Positions 16,721-25,226 of a stretch of DNA of 64,000 nt are shown here, piece by piece. The notes below the pieces were generated by a model that did not search any database, was not told the DNA's origin, and saw nothing but the letters and a program-made list of their open reading frames with translations. The stretch comes from Pseudarthrobacter siccitolerans (GTDB lineage Bacteria; Actinomycetota; Actinomycetes; Actinomycetales; Micrococcaceae). Made by a program: the position numbers and the translations under genes. The stretch's first letter is position 1, and every line of letters begins with the position of its first letter. The stretch spans positions 1 through 64,000 of the forward strand of contig NZ_JAUSXB010000002.1 in NCBI RefSeq assembly GCF_030823375.1, read 5' to 3'.

Positions 16721-17239
16721 ATGGCTAAACTGAAGCACTTTACTGTCCATGAGCTCATGGGCGAGGGTTTCCGAGGATTTCAAACCTTCCAAGATGTCCG
16801 GCAGCAGTACGCCCAGGATGATGGGGGAATCCCGAAATCGCCGGGTGTCTACGTAGTACTACGGGTGAACACTTCTGCCCCACAATTTTTGACCAAGGGT
16901 TTCGGCGGAACCCACAAAGCCCGCAAGGCAAACGCGCCAATAAGTGAGCTTGAAGCAAGCTGGGTCCACGGGGCTTCGGTCTTGTACTTCGGCAAGGCAG
17001 GCCAGCGTAAAGACGGTGGAGGGTTGTGGGACCGGATCAACGAATACTCAGTGGCGGGCCAAGGACGAGTCCACGGCCACAGTGGCGGCGAATACATTTG
17101 GCAGCTAGCCGATGCTAGGAAACTGTTAGTGGCCTGGAAGGTTGTGCAAGGCGGAACGGAAAAAAAGCTTGAGGACGCCATGATTCTGGCTTTCAAAGAC
17201 AGGTATGGGAAGGTTCCCTTCGCTAATCGCACACTTTAA
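16721..17239 (+). CDS. GIY-YIG-nuclease-like protein, 172 aa
   Basis: The order of motifs fits the GIY-YIG fold: GVYVVLRV (GIY equivalent), VLYFGKAGQRKDGGGLWDRI (YIG equivalent plus the conserved Arg), a histidine-rich turn GHSGGEYIWQL, and KKLEDAMILAFKDRYGKVPF with a Glu in the place of the metal ligand followed by the usual Asn (FANRTL). GVY/YFG are accepted variants, but the match is by eye. ATG at 16721 has GGAGG 8 nt upstream. It follows the Mrr-type gene closely (39 bp) and probably shares its mRNA. Likely a small nuclease or DNA-binding partner of that protein. Confidence 0.7.
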   Translation: MAKLKHFTVHELMGEGFRGFQTFQDVRQQYAQDDGGIPKSPGVYVVLRVNTSAPQFLTKGFGGTHKARKANAPISELEASWVHGASVLYFGKAGQRKDGGGLWDRINEYSVAGQGRVHGHSGGEYIWQLADARKLLVAWKVVQGGTEKKLEDAMILAFKDRYGKVPFANRTL

Positions 17240-17541
17240 CTGAAAGCGACGGTTCGCTGAGATGAACGAAGCGCCCACAAGGGAGTAGGCATGAAGTGTC
17301 GCTTGGACGATCGACATATGCACCAGCGGGCGTTCACAGACCCTGGCGTGAGTGGATCGAGGGGCAGCAGGTCGTTGGACAATGCGTTTGAAAAAGCAGA
17401 AGCTTTGCGACCCGGTCCATTCCTAGCGGAATTATTGCCTGGCCTTTACTCTGTTCTCAGGCGCATTCGCGCTTCGCGCGGCGGATAGGCACTTCCGGCC
17501 ATTTGGCAGTTGGTGACCGTCAACGCGAAGGGAGCCGGGCC
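17240..17541. other. Gap with one doubtful 65-codon frame
   Basis: A frame from ATG 17291 to 17488 (65 codons) has a good GGGAG ribosome site 8 nt upstream, but the protein (MKCRLDDRHMHQRAF...) has no recognisable pattern. I treat it as possible but unproven. Otherwise the stretch holds only a small CGCG-rich hairpin near 17465-17485. Confidence 0.3.
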
Positions 17542-17607
17542 ATGTACGAAGCATTACCGTTCGTTATCGTCCTGCTGGTGTTCCTCCAGATCACCAAGCG
17601 GAAGTAG
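17542..17607 (+). CDS. Tiny hydrophobic peptide, 21 aa
   Basis: ATG at 17542, GGGAG 8-9 nt upstream, encodes MYEALPFVIVLLVFLQITKR plus K: one short membrane helix with a basic end. A strong terminator follows 5 bp after the stop, so this is a complete small transcription unit. The shape resembles type I toxin peptides and small regulatory membrane peptides. No antisense RNA gene could be demonstrated. Confidence 0.5.
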   Translation: MYEALPFVIVLLVFLQITKRK

Positions 17608-17612
17608 CCAAA

Positions 17613-17645
17613 GGGGTTTGGGCGGGCGATGTCCGTCCAAACCCC
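17613..17645 (+). terminator. Hairpin after the 21-aa peptide
   Basis: Perfect 9-bp arms GGGGTTTGG (17613-17621) and CCAAACCCC (17637-17645), extended inward by GCGG/CCGT. It separates the peptide from the ATPase gene at 17714. Confidence 0.75.
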
Positions 17646-17713
17646 GATTACGTAGTTGCTCAGGTTCTGGACCAAGTGGGCGTAAAAGTTCCTATCCCAT
17701 TACGCTCTCTTTT

Positions 17714-19138
17714 ATGACTCAGCACACGGGGGACGTACTGACGTCCATACAGACAAGCGACGTTTTCACACCCGCCAAACTACCGACCATCACCGACGTT
17801 GATAGGGAAGACCTGTCAAAGGCGTTGGATCGCCTACTTAGGCGGGGCGGTTTCTATATTCCAGTGATGGGTACTACGAAGCTGGGCAAAACCACCCTAG
17901 TTAACAGCGCCTTGAAAAAGATGGGATATTCAATCTTCCTGCGCGGGCAGTCCTTGAGCGAGGGGAGCGAGACTCTTTGGCTCAAGCTGGCCGCCGAGCT
18001 GGAGATCCCAGCGTCCAAGGATACGGGCACTGTTTCTGGCGACAAATCTACGTGGGGCTTTTTCGGTAAGTTTGCAGCCACCCTTGCCCTGGTGGGCAAG
18101 GCCGAGGCCGGCGCGCAGGTAGGTGGAGAACACTCACTACAACAGTCGACTTCCAAGACTGTGCCGCTTGATGCCGAGAGTGAAGTCATAAAGGCACTTG
18201 AACTCCTGGCTAAGGGAGGGTTGAAGGTCGCGATCGCCATTGACGATTTCCACTTCATCACTGATGTAGAAAAACGGCGATCAATCATCCGCGCTCTGCG
18301 GCCGGTGACCGGGGCCGGGGTTTCTGTCGTACTGATAACCCTCCCTAACCGCGCAACAGATCCAGCCTTCCAAGGCACCAACATAGGTGGCAGGCAAAAG
18401 TCCATCACTGTTGGTACCTGGGACCAGACGGACCTGGAAAAAATTGCCACCTTGGGTTTTGCAGCACTAAACGTAGTGGCGAAAAAAAGCACTATCGCCC
18501 GCTTGGCTTCAGAAAGCTTTGGCAGCCCCCAGATCATGCAGCAGCTGTGCCTGGATCTTTGTGAAGATGTCAACGATGTCCTCGAGAAAGTAGAAGGTGA
18601 TACTCCTCTTACTCTCCAAGAACCAAGCAATTGGAATGAATTCTTCAAGTCGATCAAGGATCACGACTCCGCTGATTGGCTCACGACCCTCGGTTTGGGG
18701 CCGAAAAAGAAGCGAGACAAGCGGAGCAAATATGAGGTGGGAGGGCGTCGAGCAGATGGATATCAGCTGATCCTTCTTGCCCTCCGGGACTTGGGTGTCC
18801 CCACATCGGTTCCTTTTGCTGACATCAAAGCTCAGATCGGCAAGATGCTTCAATTCGATGCCAAGCAGCTCAACGTGATGGCGCTTGAAGCCAAGGCCAA
18901 CAACATGCACGTCCTTGCGCACAAGGTCATGGATGAAAAACTGGGCAACTTCAAGGCTCTGGAGGCTAAAGCCGAAGACGATGATTACTTCTTCGATGAA
19001 GAAGAAGTAGAGCTCGCAGGTGACATCCCCCAGCCTGTATTTGAGTTCACCAAATCAGCTACAACTCCCCTGCTCAACGTCTTGGACCCCTGGCTCGCCT
19101 ACACACTGAAGTGGCATGAGGATTCCTTCCTCGGTTAA
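17714..19138 (+). CDS. P-loop ATPase (AAA/STAND-like), 474 aa
   Basis: Walker A is GTTKLGKTTLVNSAL near residues 56-70 and Walker B is VAIAIDDFHFI about 120 residues later, followed by VSVVLITLPNRATDP as a sensor-1-like strand. The second half is helical (IARLASESFGSPQIMQQLCL, an AAA lid-like helix) and ends in a charged part with an acidic run DDDYFFDEEEVEL. This is the layout of MNS/STAND or Orc-like switch ATPases. The true start is the ATG at 17714; the frame extends upstream but only over non-coding sequence. No partner gene is adjacent; convergent with the methylase-helicase across a hairpin. Defence or plasmid maintenance are both possible. Confidence 0.8.
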   Translation: MTQHTGDVLTSIQTSDVFTPAKLPTITDVDREDLSKALDRLLRRGGFYIPVMGTTKLGKTTLVNSALKKMGYSIFLRGQSLSEGSETLWLKLAAELEIPASKDTGTVSGDKSTWGFFGKFAATLALVGKAEAGAQVGGEHSLQQSTSKTVPLDAESEVIKALELLAKGGLKVAIAIDDFHFITDVEKRRSIIRALRPVTGAGVSVVLITLPNRATDPAFQGTNIGGRQKSITVGTWDQTDLEKIATLGFAALNVVAKKSTIARLASESFGSPQIMQQLCLDLCEDVNDVLEKVEGDTPLTLQEPSNWNEFFKSIKDHDSADWLTTLGLGPKKKRDKRSKYEVGGRRADGYQLILLALRDLGVPTSVPFADIKAQIGKMLQFDAKQLNVMALEAKANNMHVLAHKVMDEKLGNFKALEAKAEDDDYFFDEEEVELAGDIPQPVFEFTKSATTPLLNVLDPWLAYTLKWHEDSFLG

Positions 19139-19207
19139 TCCACCAGAAAGCCCAAGGTAAGGCCGGCATCGATAGGACGATGATCGCGCCTTGATCCGCA
19201 CAGGAAA

Positions 19208-19237
19208 GCCCTGCACAGCCTGTTGGCTGTGCAGGGC
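19208..19237. terminator. Bidirectional hairpin between convergent genes
   Basis: Perfect 13-bp arms GCCCTGCACAGCC (19208-19220) / GGCTGTGCAGGGC (19225-19237) with TGTT loop, flanked by AAA and CTT. It lies between the ATPase gene (ends 19138) and the methylase-helicase (ends 19258). Confidence 0.9.
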
Positions 19238-19257
19238 CTTCGTACATCTGCCACGGG

Positions 19258-22200
19258 TTAGCGCCCGTAGTCAGAATCCTGCTGGCGGCGGTGTTCTGCT
19301 GACCGTTGTTGGATTGCTGTGGCGGTGCCTGCAGCGGCCGGAGTGGTGGACTGCTGCGGGAAAGAGGCATTCATCAGTCGCTGCATCTTTTCCAGCCGGG
19401 GGTCGATTTTGATGGGAGGCTCAGGCTGCGGTTGTTCTTCCGGTTTTGCTGCGGCAGCCATGAGTTGGTCGATGCGGGCAGAGTTGGCTTGGGCGGCTTT
19501 AAGCGCGTCAGCGTGTTTGAAGGGTTCTGCCAGCGCTTTCTCTGCCTGTTCGACCCGGGAGAGAGCTTCCTGGCGCCTTGACTCCACATCGTCGGCGAGC
19601 CGTGGCAGGGAAGCCACCCTGTTTTCGAGTTGACGGATGGTGCCGATGTCAGCGGACAGCAGGCTCCTGCGGGCGATCTGAGTTGCTGCCCTGGGTACTC
19701 CTTCGATACGTACTTCAACGGTGGCGCGGTCCAGATCCCGGGCCGGCACGAGCTTCGCGCGGAGCTCGTGGCCACCAAGGGTGGCAATGGTTCCCAGTTC
19801 GTCGTACCCGTAGAGATTCATGAGCCGGTGGCCGTGCTTGCCGGCCCATGCCCGCAGCGCTTCGGCGGCGTCTCCGCGGTTGTCGAGGGTTTTACCGTCG
19901 ATGGTGGCCTTGAAGGCATCTGCCGTGGTGTCCACGGTCCGCGCTGCTGCCGCCTGGATCAGAGGCAGGTCGGCGGTAGCGGCGTCGGCTGCGGATTGTT
20001 CGCCGCGTTTGGTATAGGCGACAGCGATCATGTTGCGGTTGTAGGCCCGGTCGAGGCGGCTGAGGCGGGCCAATTCTTGGTCCGCGACGGCCTTTTCGAG
20101 TACCAGCGGGTTGCCGCTGGTGATGGCTTTGGCTTGGGCGAAGTTCAAGGTGTTGTCCCCGATGTCTTCGATTTCCCGGACGTCGAGCCGGCCGCGCATG
20201 ATTTGGTTGATGAAGCGGGACTTCCGTTCCAGCCCTTGCCACATGAAGGAGTCGAAGGATTCCTTTGTGACGACTTGGGAGATGCGGACCTCGGGGTTCA
20301 GGTTGCCTTGGCGCATGATGCGGCCGTGGCGTTGTTCGACGTCCGACGGACGCCACGGGGCGTCCATGTCCACCAGGTGCACTGCACGTTTTTGAATGTT
20401 CGTGCCGACACCCATTTTCGAGGTCGAGCCCATCAGAACGGCGATCTGGCCGGAGCGGGCTGCCGCGAAAAGCCTCCCCTTTTCGGTGTCATTCTTGGCT
20501 TCGTGGACGAACCGGACCATGTGCTCGGGTACGCTACGGCGGCGGAGCTGGTCTTTGAGTTCGCCGTAGACGTTCCACCGGTCAGATGGTGTGCCGAAGT
20601 CGCAGAAGACCAGCTGCAGGGCCCCGGGTACCGGGTCAGGTTCCCCGGTTTTCGGGTCGGTGTAGATGCGGTCTTTGTGTTCTTCGTAGACGCTGGCCAG
20701 CAGGTCAGCGGTGGCGCTGATTTTGGTGGGTCCGCGCTGGAACAGTGTGGGGTCCACGAGTCTCATGTCCAGGGCGGCCTTGCGGCCGTCGGAGGAGACT
20801 TTGAGCATGTTGTCTTCCTCGGAGTCCACGAGACGTTGCTGGATGGCGTCTACGCGCTTGCCGATGTCCTGGATGTATTCGCGCAGTTCGGGGCTGGGTT
20901 CCACGGCCAGCATGTTGGGCTGGCGTAGCCCGTCCCCGTCCCGTGGGGCGAGGTCCGGGACGGGGAGCTTGAGGTCTTCGGCGGTTTTGACGTCCGCGAA
21001 GGTGTGGAACATCTTTAGCAGCTCGGGGACGTTCTGGAATTTGGCGAACCGGCTCTTGAGTTTGAACCGGTCGCCGCCGGCTACGGAGAGTTCCATTTCC
21101 TCGACGACCTGGCCGAACGTCGCGGCCCAGGTGTTGAAGTCTTGGATCCCGGTGGCCTCGAGGAGGTCCGGGCGCAGGTAGCGCTGCATGACGTACATTT
21201 CTGTGACGGAGTTGGCGATCGGCGTTGCCGTGGCCCCGGTGATGACCCGCCGGCCTTCGCGCTGGCGGAGGAACTCGGTCTTCATGTGAAGGTCCGATGC
21301 GCGTGCTGAGCCTTGGATGGCGGCACCGGGGATGTTGCTCGGGGTCCGGAGGTTCTTGTAGTCGTGCAGTTCGTCCACGACGAGGTAGTCAATGCCGGTC
21401 TCTTCGAAGCTGATCCCTGGATCGGCGGGAGCGTCGAGTTTGGCTTTGAGGATTTCTTCCTGTGCAAGAACGGCTTTTTCCAGCCGTTTGACGATGCTGG
21501 AATTGGCGCGTCCGTTGTCCTGTTCACTGTTCCTTACAGCCTCAAGCTCGGCGCGTATCTGAGTAACTTCAGAACTGATGTAGGCAGCTTCGGCTTCAGG
21601 GCTGAGGCTGACGCGCTGGAAGGCGGTGCGGGTCATCACCACGGCATCCCATTCGTTGGCGGCCGCGCGGGCAACGAACTGGCGGCGTTTGTCTCCTGCG
21701 AGGTCGGCCGATGAAGCGGCGAGGATGCGGGCCTGGGGGTAGATCTGGAGCCATTCGCGAGCGAACTGTTCCAGCATGTGGTTTGGGATCACGACGGCGG
21801 GCTTGTTGACCATGCCCAGGCGGCGCAGCTCCATCACACCTATGACCATCTCTCCGGTTTTGCCTGCACCGACCTGGTGGAACAGACCGACGGCAGGTTC
21901 GGAGAGCATGCGGGCCACGGCTGCGTATTGATGCGGACGCGGATTCCAGTCCTTGGCCTTGCCTGGCAGAGTCAGCCGTTCCCCCTCGGTGCTGTAGTCG
22001 CGCAGCACGATGGAATTGAAGCGGCGGTTGTACTCGTCGATGAGGCGGGTAGCCCGTTCGGGTTCCTCCCACACCCATTCGCTGAAACGCTCCTGCAGCA
22101 GCTGGGCCTTCTCCTGGGCGGCTGCCGTTTCGGTCGGGTTCAGGACACGGCGGTTATTCTCGCCTTCGTCCGTGACCCGGACGGGCCGCTGTTCCAACAC

Positions 22201-24747
22201 CTGCTTGAGGATGTCTGAGACGGGCATCCGCTGGGTGCCCCAGTTGCTGGTGGCGGCGAGGGTGTGACGGTTGGCTTTGACGTCCCACATGGAGCCGGCG
22301 GCATTGGAGACGGTGGCGTAGGGGTCATTCAGGATTTCACGGACAAACTCCTGGTGAGTGCCGGCGTCGATCCAGACCGCACCCAGGCGGGCCTCCACCT
22401 CGTCCATGCGCAGCGGCTGGGGCATGACGTCGGTGAGAGCCCGAACGTTCACGGCGAACTTGTCATCCGAGAGTGCGGCCGCCTGGGCTACTTCGAGTTT
22501 TTCGCGGACATTTCCGGACAGGTATTCGGCCCGGGTCTGGAAAGCCTCATCAGCGCCGGGGATCTGGTAGATGCTCTCCCCCATCGCTGCCCGTGTCTCT
22601 TCACGGCTGATGCCCAGCAGGGACGCGGCGTAGTCCAGGTCAACCTCGCCCACACTATCCAGTGTGACGGTAAGTGCCTCTTCAGCAGTGTCCACACCGA
22701 GGACCGGTCGGCGTGGCTGGACCTGACGGCTGGAGAGTAGGGCAGCCGGGGAGGCTGTCTGGGTGGCTTCGTCGAAGTTCTCCAGTGCCATGACCAAGGG
22801 CCCGAACGGGTCCCGGGAGACGACGGACACTGCCCGGGGCGTGATGCGGGCCCGGATGGGCTCCTGCGTCTCTTCATCAACCCGGCCAGTATCCCGGAGG
22901 GTATAGCGGTTGATCGGCCCGTAGGTGTCCGCATACCGGCTATAGGCGGTCTTCAGGTCCTGGCGCAAAGCATCGATCTCGGCAGTGTCGTCCCGGTTTT
23001 CGGCTTCTGCGCTGAGAAGCTTCCGTGCGGCGTCGCGCAGGCCCAGAAGGGCGCGGAGTTCAGTGGCCTGGGTCTTGGGCACGGCGAAGTCGGTGTGGGA
23101 GCCGTTTTCAACGATGGTGAACCCGTTATCGGTGGCGCTGATGTGGCCATCCCACTCATGGCTTGCTGCCGGGACGTAGGCGGCCCGCTGGCGTTCCTGT
23201 TCGGCCGTCCGTTCGGTCATGACCATGCCCGAGGCTTTCGCTTCCGCCACGATGTCGGCCAGTGCCGCGTTCAGCCGGGCCGGTACGGCTGCGAGGTCGT
23301 CGGTGGTCAGCTGGAGGGTTTCTGCCCCGTACATGCCATTGCCGACGTGCAGCTCACCGAGAAGCCGTTCCGGGTACTCATCGAAGTGCGAGTTCAGGCG
23401 GGTGATCGTCCCGTCGATTTGGCGGGCGGTGACGGTTTCCCAGAGGGTGGAGGCCGGTTCCTGGCCGGGTTCCCTGCGCCGGAAGATCAACAGATCCGTC
23501 ATCGCGTCGGTGCCTGCTGCCTTGCGGTGTGAGCCGGTGGGCAGCCTGACGGCACCCACGAGGTCGGCCAGCTGGTTCATCTCCCGACGTGCTGCCGGGT
23601 TCGTCGCGTCAAGACTGAAGCTGGAGGTCAGGACGGCCACCATGCCGCCCGGACGGGTCAGTTCAAGGCTTTTGAGAATGAAGTGGTTGTGCATCGAGTG
23701 GCCGCCGGCGTTGTGGCGGGGATCGTGCAGCACGGCTTTGTCGAAAGGCACGTTGCCGATGGCGAGGTCGAAGTGCCCAGTGGGCAGCTTCGTGTCGGCG
23801 AAGGACTCGGCCCGGACGGCGGCCTCTGGGTAGAGGGCCTGGGAGATAGCCGCGGTGGTCGGGTCCAGCTCCACGCCGGTCATCTCGACCGTATCCGGGG
23901 CAAAGCCGATGAAGGTACCCACACCGGACCCTGGCTCCAGGACAGTCCCGCCGTTAAAACCAAGTTCCTGCACGGTGGACCACATCGCCTGGACGTAGGC
24001 GGCGTCGGTGTAGTGGGCATTGATCGTGGTCCGCCTTGCAGCGTCGTACTGGGCCTCGGACAGGAGGCTGCGCAGATGCTGGCGGTCCCCGGCGTATTCC
24101 TCGCGGTTCTCATCGAAGATCTGGAAGACGCCCTGCGCTCCCCAACTCCCCCACCGGGCCAGCAACGCTTTCTCGGTGTCCGTGGCCTGCCGGCCCTCGC
24201 TCTGCAGCATCTGCAGCACCTCGAGGGCTTCCAGGTTCGCCCTGATGCGACTGCGGGCACCGGATGGGGCCAGGTCTTCCTGCGAAAACGGACGGAACCT
24301 GCCCGTCTCGTTGTCGGCTAGAGCTGTTGGCGCAACTTGTCGATTTCCGCCATGGAGTTCAGGTACTCCTGAATGCTCGGGTTCACGTGCTCGTCCTCCT
24401 CGTCCTCGCACTCCGTCTCCGGTGGCGAAAGCAGGTCGTAGCGGACGATCTCCTCGGCCTGGTTCTTCGCTGCGTTCAGACGGCCTACCTTCTCGAAGTA
24501 GCTCTCGTCCTTCGGATCGGGGCCGGCGATCTTGGGCAACAGCTCGTCCACTTGTTCCTGGGCCTGCTCCCCCAGGCTGGTGAAGAACTCCGCCGGGTTC
24601 TGTATTTGGCTGTAGCGCGTCGGACTTGCTGCCTTCCAGGCTTCCTGTGCCTGCCTGCCGTACTTGTTCATCACGATCCTCCTCTGGTGCCGCCCAGAGA
24701 GCGTCAAAGCTCATCTGGCCATCAATTTGTTTCTTGCGCCCCGCCAT
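19258..24747 (-). CDS. Giant N6-methylase / SF2 helicase fusion (DarB-like), about 1,829 aa
   Basis: About residues 240-420 form an N6-MTase-like Rossmann domain: INAHYTDAAYVQAMW, VLEPGSGVGTFIGFAP (SAM motif) and LAIGNVPFDKAVL, where NVPF replaces NPPF. A DEAD/SNF2 helicase follows: FHQVGAGKTGEMVIG (Walker A, near 960), VVDELHDYKNL (DEAD-box place, near 1127), GATATPIANS (motif III) and RHGRIMRQGN (motif VI, near 1474). The C-terminus is helical. Such fusions occur on conjugative plasmids, ICEs and phages; phage P1 DarB is a known antirestriction example. ATG 24747 has AAGG/GGGGG upstream and a palindromic operator, so I keep it, but residues 26-143 overlap a well-supported gene in another frame and look low-complexity. 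GTG 24411 is the main alternative start. Confidence 0.85.
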   Translation of the reverse strand: MAGRKKQIDGQMSFDALWAAPEEDRDEQVRQAGTGSLEGSKSDALQPNTEPGGVLHQPGGAGPGTSGRAVAQDRRPRSEGRELLREGRPSERSEEPGRGDRPLRPAFATGDGVRGRGGRAREPEHSGVPELHGGNRQVAPTALADNETGRFRPFSQEDLAPSGARSRIRANLEALEVLQMLQSEGRQATDTEKALLARWGSWGAQGVFQIFDENREEYAGDRQHLRSLLSEAQYDAARRTTINAHYTDAAYVQAMWSTVQELGFNGGTVLEPGSGVGTFIGFAPDTVEMTGVELDPTTAAISQALYPEAAVRAESFADTKLPTGHFDLAIGNVPFDKAVLHDPRHNAGGHSMHNHFILKSLELTRPGGMVAVLTSSFSLDATNPAARREMNQLADLVGAVRLPTGSHRKAAGTDAMTDLLIFRRREPGQEPASTLWETVTARQIDGTITRLNSHFDEYPERLLGELHVGNGMYGAETLQLTTDDLAAVPARLNAALADIVAEAKASGMVMTERTAEQERQRAAYVPAASHEWDGHISATDNGFTIVENGSHTDFAVPKTQATELRALLGLRDAARKLLSAEAENRDDTAEIDALRQDLKTAYSRYADTYGPINRYTLRDTGRVDEETQEPIRARITPRAVSVVSRDPFGPLVMALENFDEATQTASPAALLSSRQVQPRRPVLGVDTAEEALTVTLDSVGEVDLDYAASLLGISREETRAAMGESIYQIPGADEAFQTRAEYLSGNVREKLEVAQAAALSDDKFAVNVRALTDVMPQPLRMDEVEARLGAVWIDAGTHQEFVREILNDPYATVSNAAGSMWDVKANRHTLAATSNWGTQRMPVSDILKQVLEQRPVRVTDEGENNRRVLNPTETAAAQEKAQLLQERFSEWVWEEPERATRLIDEYNRRFNSIVLRDYSTEGERLTLPGKAKDWNPRPHQYAAVARMLSEPAVGLFHQVGAGKTGEMVIGVMELRRLGMVNKPAVVIPNHMLEQFAREWLQIYPQARILAASSADLAGDKRRQFVARAAANEWDAVVMTRTAFQRVSLSPEAEAAYISSEVTQIRAELEAVRNSEQDNGRANSSIVKRLEKAVLAQEEILKAKLDAPADPGISFEETGIDYLVVDELHDYKNLRTPSNIPGAAIQGSARASDLHMKTEFLRQREGRRVITGATATPIANSVTEMYVMQRYLRPDLLEATGIQDFNTWAATFGQVVEEMELSVAGGDRFKLKSRFAKFQNVPELLKMFHTFADVKTAEDLKLPVPDLAPRDGDGLRQPNMLAVEPSPELREYIQDIGKRVDAIQQRLVDSEEDNMLKVSSDGRKAALDMRLVDPTLFQRGPTKISATADLLASVYEEHKDRIYTDPKTGEPDPVPGALQLVFCDFGTPSDRWNVYGELKDQLRRRSVPEHMVRFVHEAKNDTEKGRLFAAARSGQIAVLMGSTSKMGVGTNIQKRAVHLVDMDAPWRPSDVEQRHGRIMRQGNLNPEVRISQVVTKESFDSFMWQGLERKSRFINQIMRGRLDVREIEDIGDNTLNFAQAKAITSGNPLVLEKAVADQELARLSRLDRAYNRNMIAVAYTKRGEQSAADAATADLPLIQAAAARTVDTTADAFKATIDGKTLDNRGDAAEALRAWAGKHGHRLMNLYGYDELGTIATLGGHELRAKLVPARDLDRATVEVRIEGVPRAATQIARRSLLSADIGTIRQLENRVASLPRLADDVESRRQEALSRVEQAEKALAEPFKHADALKAAQANSARIDQLMAAAAKPEEQPQPEPPIKIDPRLEKMQRLMNASFPQQSTTPAAAGTATAIQQRSAEHRRQQDSDYGR
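24318..24671 (-). CDS. Small conserved plasmid protein (MNKYGRQAQ...), nested in the helicase 5' end
   Basis: ATG at 24671 has a perfect AGGAGG 8 nt upstream, and the protein (MNKYGRQAQEAWKAASPTRY, then FFTSLGEQAQEQVDELLPKI and YFEKVGRLNAAKNQAEEIVR) has a natural helical composition. I recall actinobacterial plasmid/ICE proteins with the same MN-YGRQA start and FFxxLGE block next to such helicases; their function is not known. It lies fully inside the 5' part of the methylase-helicase frame, in another reading frame. One of the two frames is therefore either dual-coding or mis-started. This one is clearly the better gene in the overlap. Confidence 0.8.
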   Translation of the reverse strand: MNKYGRQAQEAWKAASPTRYSQIQNPAEFFTSLGEQAQEQVDELLPKIAGPDPKDESYFEKVGRLNAAKNQAEEIVRYDLLSPPETECEDEEDEHVNPSIQEYLNSMAEIDKLRQQL

Positions 24748-24759
24748 AGCCCCCGCCTT

Positions 24760-24780
24760 CTACTGAAATCATTTCAGTAG
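24760..24780. promoter_or_regulatory. Palindromic operator copy 1 (ACTGAAAT-N-ATTTCAGT)
   Basis: Perfect palindrome with 10-bp arms CTACTGAAAT / ATTTCAGTAG around one central base, 13 bp upstream of the methylase-helicase ATG. The same core occurs at 28731 and 31448. Its place suggests that the bound regulator controls this leftward operon. Confidence 0.8.
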
Positions 24781-24825
24781 GCAACGCTAGCGGGTATGCA
24801 TCAATCAGGATCACAACAGCATTCA

Positions 24826-24861
24826 ATGCTGGCATTACTGGCATTGACAGCAATGCCAGCT
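24826..24861. repeat. Four phased 9-mers, partition-type sites, downstream of the parAB pair
   Basis: Contiguous 9-mers ATGCTGGCA, TTACTGGCA, TTGACAGCA, ATGCCAGCT match the unit of the array at 26157. The same bases also form nested hairpins (GGCATT-GACAGC-AATGCC), so this can serve as terminator of the parA operon (stop at 24864) as well as a protein-binding site. Confidence 0.6.
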
Positions 24862-24863
24862 TT

Positions 24864-25226
24864 CTATGGTGCGAGCTTTCGCCCGGGAGCTAGCTTTGCG
24901 CTCACCCTCGGGAACGGATCTCCGTTGTTGTACATGCGTTCCCGCCGAAGAACCTCGTTCATAACAGCGCGGGCGACGAAATCCGTCCAGGAGGCGTCCA
25001 TCTCCTCCCCGTTCGTGGCCTTGTAGGCGGCCTTGGCTCGTTGCCTGTCAGCGCCCAGCATGTAGAACGTAACCGGTTCCTTCTTCGAAGAAGGAACAGC
25101 TTCCACCGGAGTTACAGGTGCCTGGCTTTCAGAGGCGGGCGCCCTGTTGGCTTTAAGAAGGTTCTGAACTCCACCTGCGGAGGGGCGGCGCGGCGGAGGG
25201 CCGATGGGTTCACGGTTCTGACTCAT
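24864..25226 (-). CDS. Small plasmid partition protein, ParB-type DNA-binding partner of ParA
   Basis: 120 aa. The first 45 residues are proline- and alanine-rich and disordered (GPPPRRPSAGGVQNLLKANR). The second half, FYMLGADRQRAKAAYKATNG then EEMDASWTDFVARAVMNEVL and RRERMYNNG, has a strand-helix-helix pattern like ribbon-helix-helix segregation proteins (ParG/omega style). Its ATG overlaps the ParA stop (ATGA), the normal layout of type Ib partition operons, where the small protein binds iterons and activates ParA. The 9-mer clusters on both sides of the operon are the likely centromere. The role comes mainly from context. Confidence 0.7.
   Translation of the reverse strand: MSQNREPIGPPPRRPSAGGVQNLLKANRAPASESQAPVTPVEAVPSSKKEPVTFYMLGADRQRAKAAYKATNGEEMDASWTDFVARAVMNEVLRRERMYNNGDPFPRVSAKLAPGRKLAP

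Noticed and set aside
17291..17488. 65-codon frame with a good ribosome site
   Set aside because: The sequence shows no fold-like pattern and codon use is not like neighbours; kept only as a remark on the gap.
19630..20928. 432-codon open frame on the plus strand
   Set aside because: It is antisense to the helicase part of the giant protein, has poor composition and no ribosome site.
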